64,000 nt of DNA, from the NCBI RefSeq assembly GCF_000801105.2, contig NC_079516.1, forward strand, positions 3,224,001 to 3,288,000, written 5' to 3'. Shown here piece after piece: positions 33,310 through 43,548 of this stretch. Below the pieces are notes generated by a model. It made no database searches, was not told the DNA's origin, and was given only the letters and a program-made list of their open reading frames with translations. The stretch is from Raphanus sativus (lineage: Eukaryota; Streptophyta; Magnoliopsida; Brassicales; Brassicaceae). Position 1 is the first letter of the stretch. Each line of letters starts with the position of its first letter. Both the position numbers and the translations under genes were made by a program.

Positions 33310-35229
33310 ATGGAACTTCCCCAACGAATAGGAATAGTGATCTTTCCTCTTATCCTACTTACTATAGCTCCAATCCTTTATCTTCTTATTGGTTATCCTC
33401 TCTATTATTCATCATCATCATCATCGCTATACAAACGTTTAACAACTTCATCATCGGAGAAACCTTTGCCATTGCTTTCTTCTACCTCTAACCATTCATC
33501 TGGCTCATCACCAATACTATCATCATCATCATCATCGGATTATTCGGATCATGATGAGACATTATTTTTACAACAATCGGTGGATGATAACGATTATGAC
33601 GACACATTTCATGGTCTCAAGCCACCTCCATCTTTGCACAACGATATTTCCATCTTATCATCAAATGTTGATCATCAAGAAAAGAAGCATCGCCGAAAAA
33701 GGAGAAAAACGAAGGAATGCGATCTATTCACCGGTGAGTGGGTCCCGAACCCTGAAGCTCCGTACTACACAAATACCACATGTTGGGCGATACACGAACA
33801 CCAAAACTGCATGAAATATGGAAGACCTGATTTAGGTTTCTTGAAATGGAGATGGAAACCGAAAGAGTGTGATCTCCCTTTGTTTGATCCTTACGAGTTT
33901 CTTGAGATCGTTAGAGGAAAAAGCATGGCGTTTGTTGGTGACTCCGTTAATAGAAACCACGTACAGTCTTTGATCTGCCTACTCTCGAGGGTACCCATTC
34001 TCATGCTTAAGTATTCAATATATTTATTAATGAATTTATGTATTTTTAGTATTATTTTATGATTTAAAAAATAATACTAACTTCATTTTTGGTACCCATT
34101 ATCATGCTTATATTTATTAATTAATTATTTCATGTATTTTAGTATTATTGTATGATTTTAAAAATATACTAACTTCTTTTTTGCTCTTTGATTATAAAAG
34201 TTCGCATGTTTGAGCTTTTGTTACTTTGATTATGCATCATGCATGAATAAACTATTGATTTGAATTTTGATCCCACCAAATTAAATAACTTGATGAAGAA
34301 GTAACTTTAACCTTAACTGAAATTAATATTAATTTCAGGTGGAAGAACCCGAGGATGACTCACGACAACAAGACTTCGACTTTAACTTCCAAAGATGGAA
34401 ATACAAAACGTACAATTTCACAATCGCCACCTTTTGGACAACACATTTGGTTCGGTCCGAGGAAAACGGTCCAGCTGGTCCTAACTCATTCTATAACCTC
34501 TACCTTGATGAACCGGACCCTTCTTGGGCTTCCCAAGTCGCCGAGTTCGATTACATCATCATCTCCTCAGGGCAGTGGTTCTTTCGACCACTCTTCCTTT
34601 ATGACAAACAAAAAATGATAGGATGTTTGTATTGCTACATTCCCGGAGTCAGAAATGTCGGTGCACATTTTGCATATAGAAGAGCATTAAGAACAACCTT
34701 TAAAACAATCATCGGATTGGATGATTTTAAAGGAGAGGTGTTTCTAAGAACATTTGCACCTTCACACTTTGACAATGGTGAATGGGATAAAGGTGGTAAT
34801 TGCTTGAAAACTCAACCTTTCAGGTATGGTTCAAGTAACAGGCATTAACCACTTTGTATTAAAATCACTTGAGTTTGGTTTTGATACGAATGTTCTCTTA
34901 ACATGAACATTATTTATTTAATTGTTTTTTTTTTCTGTTTTAGGAGCAATGAGACTGAGTTGGAAGGCATGAATTTAGAGACACACACTATTCAACTCGA
35001 TGAATTTCGCATTGCGAAAAGAGACAGAAACAAAAACATTGGATTAAATTTGAGATTACTAGATGTAACACAAATGATGTTGTTAAGACCAGATGGACAT
35101 CCGAGCAGATTTGGACATAAACCGGAAGATAAAGTTATATTGTACAATGATTGTGTACATTGGTGTTTACCAGGTCCTATTGATTCATGGAACGATTTTT
35201 TACTCGAAATGTTGAAAATAGACATTTAG
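33310..35229 (+). CDS. TBL20: Trichome birefringence-like polysaccharide O-acetyltransferase (TBL20)
   Basis: Golgi type II membrane protein of the TBL/DUF231 family, whose members O-acetylate wall polysaccharides. Three exons (33310-33990, 34339-34823, 34944-35229) join to 483 residues. There is an N-terminal membrane anchor (about 8-34), a long Ser- and Asp-rich stem (35-125), and a basic patch ([15 protein letters not shown]). The TBL domain opens with [19 protein letters not shown]. The GDS esterase motif lies at 210-212 ([10 protein letters not shown]) and the DxxH motif near the C-terminus in [17 protein letters not shown]. Catalytic Ser, Asp and His are all present. Intron 1 contains a tandem duplication that includes a copy of the donor site. 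Substrate is not readable from sequence; the clade is thought to act on mannan or xyloglucan. Position matches At3g02440. Confidence 0.94.
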
Positions 35230-36970
35230 TATATTTAGAAGAAAAAATCAATTCAAAAGTGAGATTAAGTTAAATAGAATCTAAGTTTTGTAGTTATAGT
35301 TTGTTTCTTGTTACAATGTGGTAAATACTTTGAGATATATAAGAAATATAAACATTCAACATATTCAGATTTTAATGAATGAAGTCTTGGTCATTTTGCT
35401 TTACGTAAAATAATAATAAAATCTTGATATAAATAGCTAACAATATGTAGTATTGCAACCGGATGCTGCATCGAGTTTAGCTTTCTGTCTGGGGTACATG
35501 GACTGGTTCAAACGTGGCCAGTTAGTCTAGAGAAGTCGGATAGTACAGTAAATAGAGTGTAATCTTTATAATAAGCCCATTCAAGGCCTGGTTTAGTCAC
35601 TCAAATGGTTTTTTTTTAGCTTGGTAAATAAATGAAAATATGACTGTTGAAACGGTTAAATAATTTGTTTTCCCGTTGTGATCAATTTTTTTTACTTCTT
35701 TTCTTATTTGACAAAAGGAAATGTAGTTGTCACAAGTCACTATGCATGATAAGATTGTTACCCAGTAAGAAATATTTGACCGTTACACTGGTTTAAAAAC
35801 TTATTACCGTTGTGTCATTAATAAATTACACGGCCCAATGTCCTCATTTAAAATCGCTGGAAACGGTGCTTTAAAGAATCAAAACTGGTTTAGCACACCA
35901 AACCATCTGACTTTCTCTCCAACTGAAACTGCCTCACTGGTTCTTCTCGCTCGAAACCAATCTTTGCTTCATTTCGTGTGGGAAATGGATGACTCTCGTG
36001 TGGAACCAATCTAGCATGAGATTTTTTCAGCACGAAGCGCCATTATTGATGAAGAATACTGGGTGAGTAAGACAATTCTCTTGATTCCGACCGAACCCAT
36101 CTTCTTCTTCTCGAGATTAACTTTTGGTTCGTGTTTGTGATTGACAGCGGCAGCTTGGCTACGTGCAGAGAGAGAGAGTCATTGGGAAGATGGTGCTAAA
36201 TGATCCTTAGGTGTGTGTCATTATTGACTTGTATTGTTTTACAAGTAGCTTTGATTTTGCGGCGATGTCTGATTAATAAAACTGTTCTTTATAATAAACA
36301 CAGGAGATATGTTGATAACTTCAAAAGAAGGAGTTCAATGCCATAAAAAAAACAAGGATGTAAAAGGAAGAGCTCCAAGGCCAGAATTGTTCCTGCAGTA
36401 TCCGTCGCGGTAAAGTGTGACTATGCTAAGTTTATATGAAATGTTTACATGTTCACTTACATGGAGATTTGATTGATGTTGATGATTGTTGAAATTAGGT
36501 TGCTGGGGATAGTAGTAGGAAAAAAAAAGCAAGTGAAAGAACTAAGGAGGAAGCTTCAAGGTGAAGATTGTGTGTTCTGAGCTGTTTCTAGCTCCGAGTC
36601 CCTCCCTGGTGAGTGGTGAGTCTCCCTCAACTTCTTTTATAATAATTGTTGTTTGTTCTGCGGAATGTCTTACGTAGAGGAGGATCCTAGTCACTAAACT
36701 CTCTTCCCTTCATCGCAGAGCCTATCGATATGAGGAAAGGCCTGAGAAGAGGATAAGTTTCTTCGAGATAACTCTTCTTCATCGACAAAAGACTTGGCCC
36801 AAGAAGATATGGGCTTTGGAACAAGGCCTATCAGGTTTTCTTTTTGAAAACCCATTTTTCATTTTTTTTTATTTTATAGCTAAGTTCAATATTTTCACAA
36901 TTAAATATATTACCATACAAAATATTTTTAGATTTAAAATTAGAATTTAATTATTCTCAGAAACAAAAAT
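35230..36970. other. Intergenic DNA, unassigned
   Basis: About 1.7 kb. The first 200 bases are probably the TBL20 3' UTR. Between about 35900 and 36850 the DNA is less AT-rich and has several exon-like pieces with possible GT donors, but no frame longer than a few tens of codons joins up. It could be a non-coding transcript, a degraded gene or transposon remains. The missing C-terminal part of DMP5 is not here. Confidence 0.4.
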
Positions 36971-37440
36971 ATAAACCATACAAAAAATTTCAAGTTTACT
37001 AATTTTTAATTTTAATAAAATTATTATTATTAACTAAATAATGTATTTTCATTTAAGAAAAAGATAAAGGTGTAAAACTTCGGTTTGTTGAAAACTAACC
37101 AAGCTATTGCATCCGGTCAGTATATATGGTCTTTTCCGTATGTCAGTTAGTGGTGTGGATGTTTAACATGTTTTTTCGTATTGTGAATGAATTTCAATAT
37201 GTTGAAAACTAACCAAGCTATTGCATCCGGTTAGTATCTATGGTCTTCCGTATGGTCGGTTAGTGGTGTGGATGTTTAACATGTTTTCTTCGTATTGTAA
37301 ATGAATTTCAATATGATGAAAAATAAACCGAGCTTTTTGCACCTAGTCTTTTTTCAAAATGAAAATATTTTGTTTAGTTAATAATAATAATTTTAATAAA
37401 ATCTAAAATTTGTAAACTTAAAACATTTTGAATGGTTTAT
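36971..37440. mobile_element. Terminal-inverted-repeat element abutting and ending DMP5
   Basis: The left end (from 36971, ATAAACCATACAAAAAATTT) and the right end read on the minus strand (from 37440, ATAAACCATTCAAAATGTTT) are inverted repeats that stay alignable for about 85 bases at roughly 80-85 percent. They include the shared AAAATTATTATTATTAACTA. The interior carries a 114-base tandem duplication. No transposase. No target duplication was found, so a deletion may have accompanied insertion. The right end lies inside the DMP5 coding sequence. Confidence 0.72.
37087..37330. repeat. 114-bp tandem duplication inside the inverted-repeat element
   Basis: GTTGAAAACTAACCAAGCTA starts at 37087 and again at 37201, each followed by TTGCATCCGG(T)CAG/TTAG, GTGGTGTGGATGTTTAACAT and GTATTGT(G/A)AATGAATTTC. 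A third, partial copy starts at about 37315. The units differ by a few substitutions and single-base indels. Confidence 0.9.
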
Positions 37441-38002
37441 CAATGTCCAGAACATGTTTGGTCTCTTTCTCCGGGGACGGATAAAAGCAATCCGTTACAT
37501 ACTTATCTCTCAACGCAACCGCTCCAAACACTAAAACCGACAACGTAGCATGGATCCAATCAACGACCCGCATCCGATACTTGGATAAATCAGGTAAACC
37601 CAAACCAGACGGGTCAGGGTAATCAAGGACCCACATTCCATTGAACGTGACAAAACCGTAGTAGACTGTTCCGTCATCGGCTTTAACGCTGTCGGTGAAG
37701 GAGCTGACGAAGCAAGACGCGGCTAAGAGGAAGAGGAGAACAGCGGTTAACAAACGCGTTGCGTGGTCGCAGACGCCGTTTGAAGTAAAAACGGGAGTCA
37801 GGAGTTGAAACGCGAGGAGTGTTCCGGTTGGGAGGAGGTTTGAGAGATTTGCTGCTGATGTCAGCGTGTTTGACATGGCTCGTTGAGACACTGACCTCTG
37901 TCTTCTGAGTACCACGGGTCGTGTCTCTGACGGCAGCTGTTCGGGAAGGTCATCGAGCTCCGGCGCCGGAAAGTTCGCGTTTCTTAGCTTAAGGGCAGAC
38001 AT
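37418..38002 (-). CDS. DMP5: DUF679 membrane protein (DMP5), C-terminally truncated
   Basis: Plant-specific DMP family membrane protein; members act in ER or tonoplast remodelling, senescence and, for DMP8/9, gamete fusion. Single exon, 194 residues. The N-terminus is soluble and Arg-rich (VVLRRQRSVSQRAMS). Three hydrophobic helices follow at about 51-72, 83-102 and 147-164, with the conserved DGTVYYGFVTFNGMWV between the second and third. Family members normally have four helices, the last following a VLDI-type motif and ending in a GIGYP-type tail. Here the frame reads KHVLDI and then seven foreign residues (DKPFKMF) encoded by the terminus of the inverted-repeat element at 36971-37440, so the fourth helix is gone. 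The protein may be non-functional or altered. The identification as DMP5 (At3g02430) rests on order. Confidence 0.85.
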   Translation of the reverse strand: MSALKLRNANFPAPELDDLPEQLPSETRPVVLRRQRSVSQRAMSNTLTSAANLSNLLPTGTLLAFQLLTPVFTSNGVCDHATRLLTAVLLFLLAASCFVSSFTDSVKADDGTVYYGFVTFNGMWVLDYPDPSGLGLPDLSKYRMRVVDWIHATLSVLVFGAVALRDKYVTDCFYPSPEKETKHVLDIDKPFKMF

Positions 38003-38150
38003 TTTTATAAAATTGAATTCTTTCTTGTTTTGGGTTTCGTTGGCTTGAGTATGGATGATGGGAAATGATGATGATGTTTTATAGATGTTATAATAGGGAG
38101 AACAGCTAGAGGTTATAACTAAAGTTTACGCATATGATAAAAATAAAATT
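38003..38150 (-). promoter_or_regulatory. DMP5 leader and core promoter
   Basis: On the minus strand a TATA-like word (TATAAAACATCATC) lies at about 38070-38083, some 70-80 bases before the start codon. Nothing else is recognised. Confidence 0.4.
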
Positions 38151-38214
38151 GGATTAGCTTGCATGAACTGAAAAATACCACACGTAAATGAAATTTCATA
38201 TCTTTAAGTCAACA
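38151..38214. repeat. 64-bp dispersed direct repeat, copy 1
   Basis: GGATTAGCTTGCATGAACTG and the following bases to CTTTAAGTCAACACA match 40321-40385 (GGATTAGCTGCATGAATTGA onward) at roughly 85 percent. The two copies lie upstream of DMP5 and of the TMEM33-family gene, 2.2 kb apart in the same orientation. Confidence 0.75.
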
Positions 38215-38393
38215 CATAAATACAGCAATACAATACGCCTTGCTATGACAAATTACATTCTTGTTGATAACACACTACTCTTCTTTGTTGTTATATATCG
38301 CTTACACTTGTTTTGTTTTCTATGACATGAATTCATTAGTCGATGCTTGTCTCATGGAGTGATGTTGAACAAGGAGAGGAGAGACTGACATTA

Positions 38394-38479
38394 TTCTGCC
38401 TTCTGCCTTCTGCCTTCTGCCTTCTGCCTTCTGCCTTCTGCCTTCTGCCTTCTGCCTTCTGCCTTCTGCCTTCTGCCTT
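38394..38479. repeat. Heptanucleotide microsatellite (TTCTGCC)n, about 12 perfect copies
   Basis: TTCTGCC is repeated without error for about 86 bases. Because seven is not a multiple of three, every frame is open and reads a seven-residue repeat (AEGRRQK on the minus strand, LPSAFCL on the plus). These are not considered genes. Perfect repetition suggests a mutable, probably polymorphic locus. Confidence 0.97.
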
Positions 38480-38941
38480 GAGGTTAGACTTTGTTCCAAC
38501 GTTTAATATTCCAACGTTTAATAGGTAGGATTGTGGTTTGAATTTGTTTGTCATCGGTATGTATGTATTTGAAATTTTAATTATAATAGAATAGACAGTT
38601 AAATTATTTAAGTAGTTACGTTGGCTTTAAAAAAATAAAGCAATAATGATTTGCAATTAAACGAGCCAAAATGTTTCTTTACTGCAATCTACTTAGTACT
38701 TACGTTTGATAAGGAGTAAATATTATTGAAAGAGTAGCAGACTAGCAGTGGTCAAAAATCAAAATATCAACGTGTCTTGATGCTTGCTTGATGTTTTGCA
38801 GATAATCGAAGTAGTTTGTTGCAATCATTTTATAAGCTCAAAAGTATTATTGGATCATGTCCTGAACCATCACTACCGAAGTAAGCTCACCAGAAAGCGT
38901 GATCGCACATCACCCTAGGTGCGTGTTTGCTTGCTTTCTTA

Positions 38942-39629
38942 GACCAACCGCAACGGTGTACTTGCAGTTAGAATCCTTAGGATTAAAAAATTACTTTTTC
39001 TTTTTTTTTAAATAGCTAAGGATTGTAATCTAAAAAGTTAGTGCAATGGTGTTTTCCATTATTGCTACTTCCGCCCCAAAATCCGTCCATGATTTCACCG
39101 TCAAGGTTCGATTCTCTTACGGATTGTTTTGAGGTTTTCTGAATCTGATTTGTGTATTTGAGTTTCGAATTTCGTAATCGGGAACACTTTGTTTTGATGA
39201 TGGAATCTGAGATCCGAATCGTGAATTAAACGAGAGGAAGGAGAAAAAGAGAAATGAGAGGAAGGAGAAGCACTCTGTTTTGATGATGGGATTTGGGTTT
39301 TTCTGATTGTCTTGCTTCTTAGTGGTAAAACTTTCGAATCTTTAAAAATCGAGTTTACTGGTTTATACGTTATTAAGATCATTTTCTGTGTGCAGTGGCT
39401 TGACCAGAGAGAGGAGGAGAAACGAGAGGAAGGAGAAGAGGAGAAACGAGAGGATGGAGAAGAAGAGAAACTAGCCAATGATACAACGCCACGTCTTAAG
39501 GACTTGGTCCTTAAATTCCTTATTGAAGGATTGATCCTTACATTATTTAGCTTTTATATTATTATTCTAATATGATTGACCTATGATGTACCGCCAAGGA
39601 CCGATAACGTTAAGCCGTTGCACCTGCTC
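38942..39629. mobile_element. PIF/Harbinger-type non-autonomous element, 688 bp
   Basis: The left end reads GACCAACCGCAACGGT and the right end, on the minus strand, GAGCAGGTGCAACGGC. The three-base target duplication TTA flanks it (38939-38941 and 39630-39632), as expected for PIF/Harbinger. The ends share TCCTTAGGA/CCTTAAGGACC-like subterminal words. Three GAGAGGAAGGAGAA repeats lie inside at about 39230-39460. Open frames inside are low-complexity Ser/Arg- or Glu/Arg-rich and are not believed. Confidence 0.72.
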
Positions 39630-39890
39630 TTATCAAAAGCACTAAACTTATCCAAATCCCCCGTTTTGAAAATTTCCTGAAAAAAAGAAACTGTATGTAA
39701 CAATGTTTCGTGGACCTACCCGTCCTATAAATCTCAGGTTCACAGCCCTACAGGATACCGACCCAACTTCTCCATTATGAACCATTACCTAATACATATT
39801 TAGTTGTGATCCTATTTGACTTTAGTTACAAGCGGAGAAACGAAAGATTTTTGGAGAATTGCTACAAACAAACGGTGCAGCAGATGCTAC

Positions 39891-40229
39891 ATTATATGCC
39901 TTAAATATAAGTATATAAATCAAATCATTGACTAATCAATCAATTACAAGTTACTAAATTTTATTTTTTGATATGTTACTTAGATACGTGATTCCAGTGA
40001 ATCAATTCGTGCAAATTGACATTGGCAAACTCGCCCGCATATAAATTGATCTGTATATCTATAGATAGTTTGCCAATGTACAGTCTGCACTGATCGATTC
40101 GTTAAAACCATGACCATATATCTAAGTAATATATCAGAAAATAACTGAACTCAATAATTTTCAGTTGACTAATTATCCAATAGATTGATCTATATACTTA
40201 TATTTAATTACCAACATGACATATAATTT
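39891..40229. repeat. Long inverted repeat (foldback), arms about 140-160 nt
   Basis: Left arm 39891-40031 and right arm 40067-40229 are imperfect reverse complements around a 35-base loop. The arms are strongest next to the loop: ACATTGGCAAACT is exact, and GAATC(A/G)AT...GTGCA follows. Matching pieces further out are TGATAT(G/A)TTACTTAGATA and TTAAATATAAGTATATA(A/G)ATCAA. A transcript would fold into a long hairpin. It could be a foldback MITE or a young small-RNA locus. Confidence 0.78.
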
Positions 40230-40320
40230 AACCACTTTTGCAAGTGCATTTAATTTAACTCGAAATCGTTATTTTCACTTTAGCAAAAAAATAAATAAGT
40301 TTATATACAGTATATATATA

Positions 40321-40385
40321 GGATTAGCTGCATGAATTGAAAAGAACCACACATAAATGAAATTTTATTTCTTTAAGTCAACGCA
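40321..40385. repeat. 65-bp dispersed direct repeat, copy 2
   Basis: Partner of 38151-38214. It lies about 130 bases before the start of the TMEM33-family gene, so part of that promoter is shared with the DMP5 upstream region. Confidence 0.75.
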
Positions 40386-40517
40386 TTTAAAATCATTTTA
40401 TCGTAAACGGCGTCGTATTTCAAAGATTCCCCTTTGCAAAAAGAAAACTGGACCAAATAAAACCCAGAAAGGTCGAATCGAATCGAATCTATCGGAGTTG
40501 AAGAAGCGATCGCATCG

Positions 40518-43054
40518 ATGGCGGAAGGCGGCGGCGATGATCCCCAGCGAGTGAAGAAGATAGCGGCGGCAGCATACGACTACGATAACGACGCTCGGTG
40601 GACGGATTACTGGTCGAATATCCTGATCCCTCCTCACATGGCTTCTCGCCCCGAGGTTGTCGACCACTACAAGCGCAAATTCTACCAACGCTACATGGTC
40701 CCTAGTTTCACCTTCTTCCCCTCTTTTGAATTTTAGTTTTAACTTCTTCTTCACACTCTCTGATCTCGAGCTTGATTTGGAGATTTTTTGCGAACTTTTG
40801 AGATATTATAGGTTTAACCATTTTGAAGTTTAGATGTTAAAAATCTTTGCTTTTTGTTGTTGTTAGGATCCTGATCTTGTTGTGGAGCCTATGTCCTCGA
40901 ATTCATCTGCAAGACCATCTGCTACTCCTGCAACTGCTACTAATGCAAATGAACAACAAGCTCGTTCACGGAACTCTGGTGAACATTTGAATTTAGTTTA
41001 TCCTTATATATGAGATGATGACCTTTCTTCTTACTCACTGAACTCTGTATGCATCAGGATCGGTTCCTCGTAGTACTGCGCCGTCTGCTACGACTGGTGC
41101 AAGCCCAAGTTCAGTGCGCTGGGATCAGCAGACTATTCACTTCTCTGTCAATGCTTGGGTAAATATAATGCTTCCCCTATTGATGTTTCTTGTTCTCTTC
41201 AGTGGTTCACATTAAAAATATTTTATCCTGAGTGTGCTTTTCACTTCACCTTCTTCTCTGTACCTTCTTTTTAAAATCAAAAGTCTAGATTTTTCGTATA
41301 TTTAGTTCTTGAAAAGGACATTTATTAGATGTTGTATGGTGCACTGTCGTCGGTCTTTTTTGTTTTCATGTCTTGATGTGCTTGTTATAGTCAGATATGA
41401 AGATGAACTACTGAAGACAAATGCGTTTAGTCTGGCATACTTCACCTTACTATTTTTTTCCGGTGTTTAGTCTAGTCTCTTAATCTATTTCATCTTTTGC
41501 AGGTTTTCGTTATTGCTGTGCTGGCAGTGTTACCTCTAGTTCCAAAGAACCTCTCTAGTAGGGCTTATCGTCTATCTTTCATGGGAACTGCGTGCTCCTC
41601 TCTATATTCCTTGTACTCTCTTTACGGGGTAATAAGCTATGTGATCTCCCTTTTTCTACCCTCTAGGATCCTCTATTCAGTGTTGAATTTTCCTTTTGGT
41701 AAGCCGATTTTTGTTTATCTGCAGAGGCCAAGGGCATGGAATATGCAAGGGATGCAAGTTTATTTTCAGTCAATTGTGGGAGCAAAGGATTTCATCTATT
41801 TCATCTACTGCCTTACATTTGTCACTTCACATCTCTGTCTCAAGTGTAAGAGTTGATTTGAGTTTTCCTTTTGCTGTGAATTCCTTCACATTTCAAACAG
41901 TCTAATGAAAGTTTATTTGTCGCAGTTGCTTTGATTCCCATCTTGTGTCGAGCACTTGAACAAGTAGCCAAGTTCTTGAGACGTAACTTCACTCGCTCCA
42001 CCATATACAGGTAGTTTACATCCATCTGATTAGAATGTTTGATTTTTGTAGTACTCGTTTTCATTTGTGGATTCTTTTCATTTGTCCAGAGAGACTTGTA
42101 TTTGATTTTTGTAGTACTCGTTTTCATTGTGGATTCTTAATGTGCTCGACTCTTTTCTCCTGTGTCCTGTTTTGTAATGGTTATCAGGAAGTACTTGGAA
42201 GACCCTTGTGTTTGGGTGGAGTCAAACACAACTACCCTCAACATCCTCTCATCGCAAGCTGAGATAGCCATTGGCTTCCTTCTGATTATCTCTCTGCTCT
42301 CGTACGCTCTTTCTTCCTTTCAGAAGCGATAATTAGTTATTGTCAAAAAATTGTTTAGAACCCTTCGAAATGAGTTGAGTTCATAATTGAATCTTATGAG
42401 TTTATTTCCTCGTTTTCACTTATCTGATCAAAACTGTCATTTTACTCACTGCAGATGGCAACGCAACTTTATACAGACATTCATGTACTGGCAGGTACGT
42501 CTTTTCAAATGTTTTGTCTTGCTCTACTTTTGGTTCCAGTCATCATTTCGCTCTATTAGCTCAACATCTCCAAGTAGAATTCTTTATTGAAACTTGACCA
42601 ACTGGACATATGATAATTGATTATAGGAGGAACCACCATTTTAATCAAACACCTTTTTTCTGTTGTTGCTCTTTTTCTTTGAGACGAAGTGTTACATGGG
42701 TTAAAGTGCATTAGGTCAGTATTGTGAAGTGCGTTTTTACTTTTCATGTTGAAAATCATGTGTTGTGCCATAAGAAACTGTCAAGTTCATAACTCTTCAT
42801 GAAGAAAGATAGACCTAGTTTCCAGGACTGTTGGTTGGATCTTGAGAGTCGTTCTCATGAATAAAGTAATAAACCTGAGGTTTTGTTTTCTATAATGGCA
42901 GCTATTGAAGCTGATGTATCAAGCACCGGTGACAGCAGGATACCACCAGAGCAATTGGAGCAAAATAGGGAGGACGGTGAATCCGATGATCCAACGTTAC
43001 GCTCCCTTCTTGAATACTCCGGTGACTGCCGTTCAGAGATGGTGGTTCAGGTGA
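40518..43054 (+). CDS. TMEM33/Pom33-family ER membrane protein
   Basis: Nine exons (40518-40697, 40867-40978, 41058-41158, 41503-41628, 41725-41845, 41926-42010, 42188-42301, 42455-42494, 42902-43054) join to 343 residues. A soluble N-terminus (DDPQRVKKIAAAAYDYDNDA) is followed by a Ser/Ala/Thr-rich linker (about 72-125). Then come hydrophobic segments typical of the family: VFVIAVLAVLPLVPKN, FIYFIYCLTFVTSH, ALIPILCRALEQVAKFLRRN and IAIGFLLIISLLSWQRN. The end is conserved (APFLNTPVTAVQRWWFR). Relatives in yeast and animals (Pom33, TMEM33) shape ER tubules and nuclear-pore membranes; that role is inferred for plants. The Arabidopsis gene in this position (At3g02420) carries an old 'dihydroflavonol reductase-like' label that this sequence does not support: no Rossmann fold is visible. 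The exon structure is intact. Confidence 0.92.
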
Positions 43055-43548
43055 AGAACAAACAGATTGCAGAGTTGACTTTTGAAACCCTTAAAAGAAA
43101 CTAAAGTTTTAGCTTTCATGTTCAACAGTCCTCTTTACCTGTTTCAGCTTTCAGCGTAAAGTAGATTCTTCTTCTCTTTGTACCTCTCTATGGGTTATGA
43201 AATATTACTGTGTTGCTACGAAAGATTTTGGCTTTCAATTTGGTTACCATTTCACGTGTAGACATTTGATCCTTTCCCTTTTGCGGTGCATAAATGTAAC
43301 AATAAAGAAGAAACTCGAAACTCGAAGAGAAGTAAGCACAAAGTACAAACAAAACCATGATGAAGATTAGCATCAACTGAGTTATATAAATACAGACAGG
43401 CTTCTAACATCCTTACCCAAAGGAAAAACATAAAGCCGATAAAAAGATGGTAGCAACCTAAACTTAACAAGGCATCATAGTATTCTCAGGTCTAGTTGAG
43501 AAGTAACTCTAAGCTTACGACAATAGTTAATGATGTTACCATGTCAGA
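43055..43548. other. Convergent 3' flanks of the TMEM33-family and FHA genes
   Basis: This probably holds both 3' UTRs. Nothing else is recognised. The intervening Arabidopsis gene I recall (a prenylcysteine methylesterase-like gene) is missing. Confidence 0.45.

Noticed and set aside
38336..38554. Open frames with AEGRRQK or LPSAFCL repeats
   Set aside because: Produced by the 7-base microsatellite, which keeps all frames open; no biological protein repeat.
39101..39478. Ser/Arg-rich open frame at 39.1-39.5 kb
   Set aside because: Lies inside the PIF/Harbinger-type element and is built from its GAGAGGAAGGAGAA internal repeats.
40518..43054. Label 'dihydroflavonol 4-reductase' for the TMEM33-family gene
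   Set aside because: No NAD(P)-binding Rossmann motif is present; the protein is a multi-span membrane protein.
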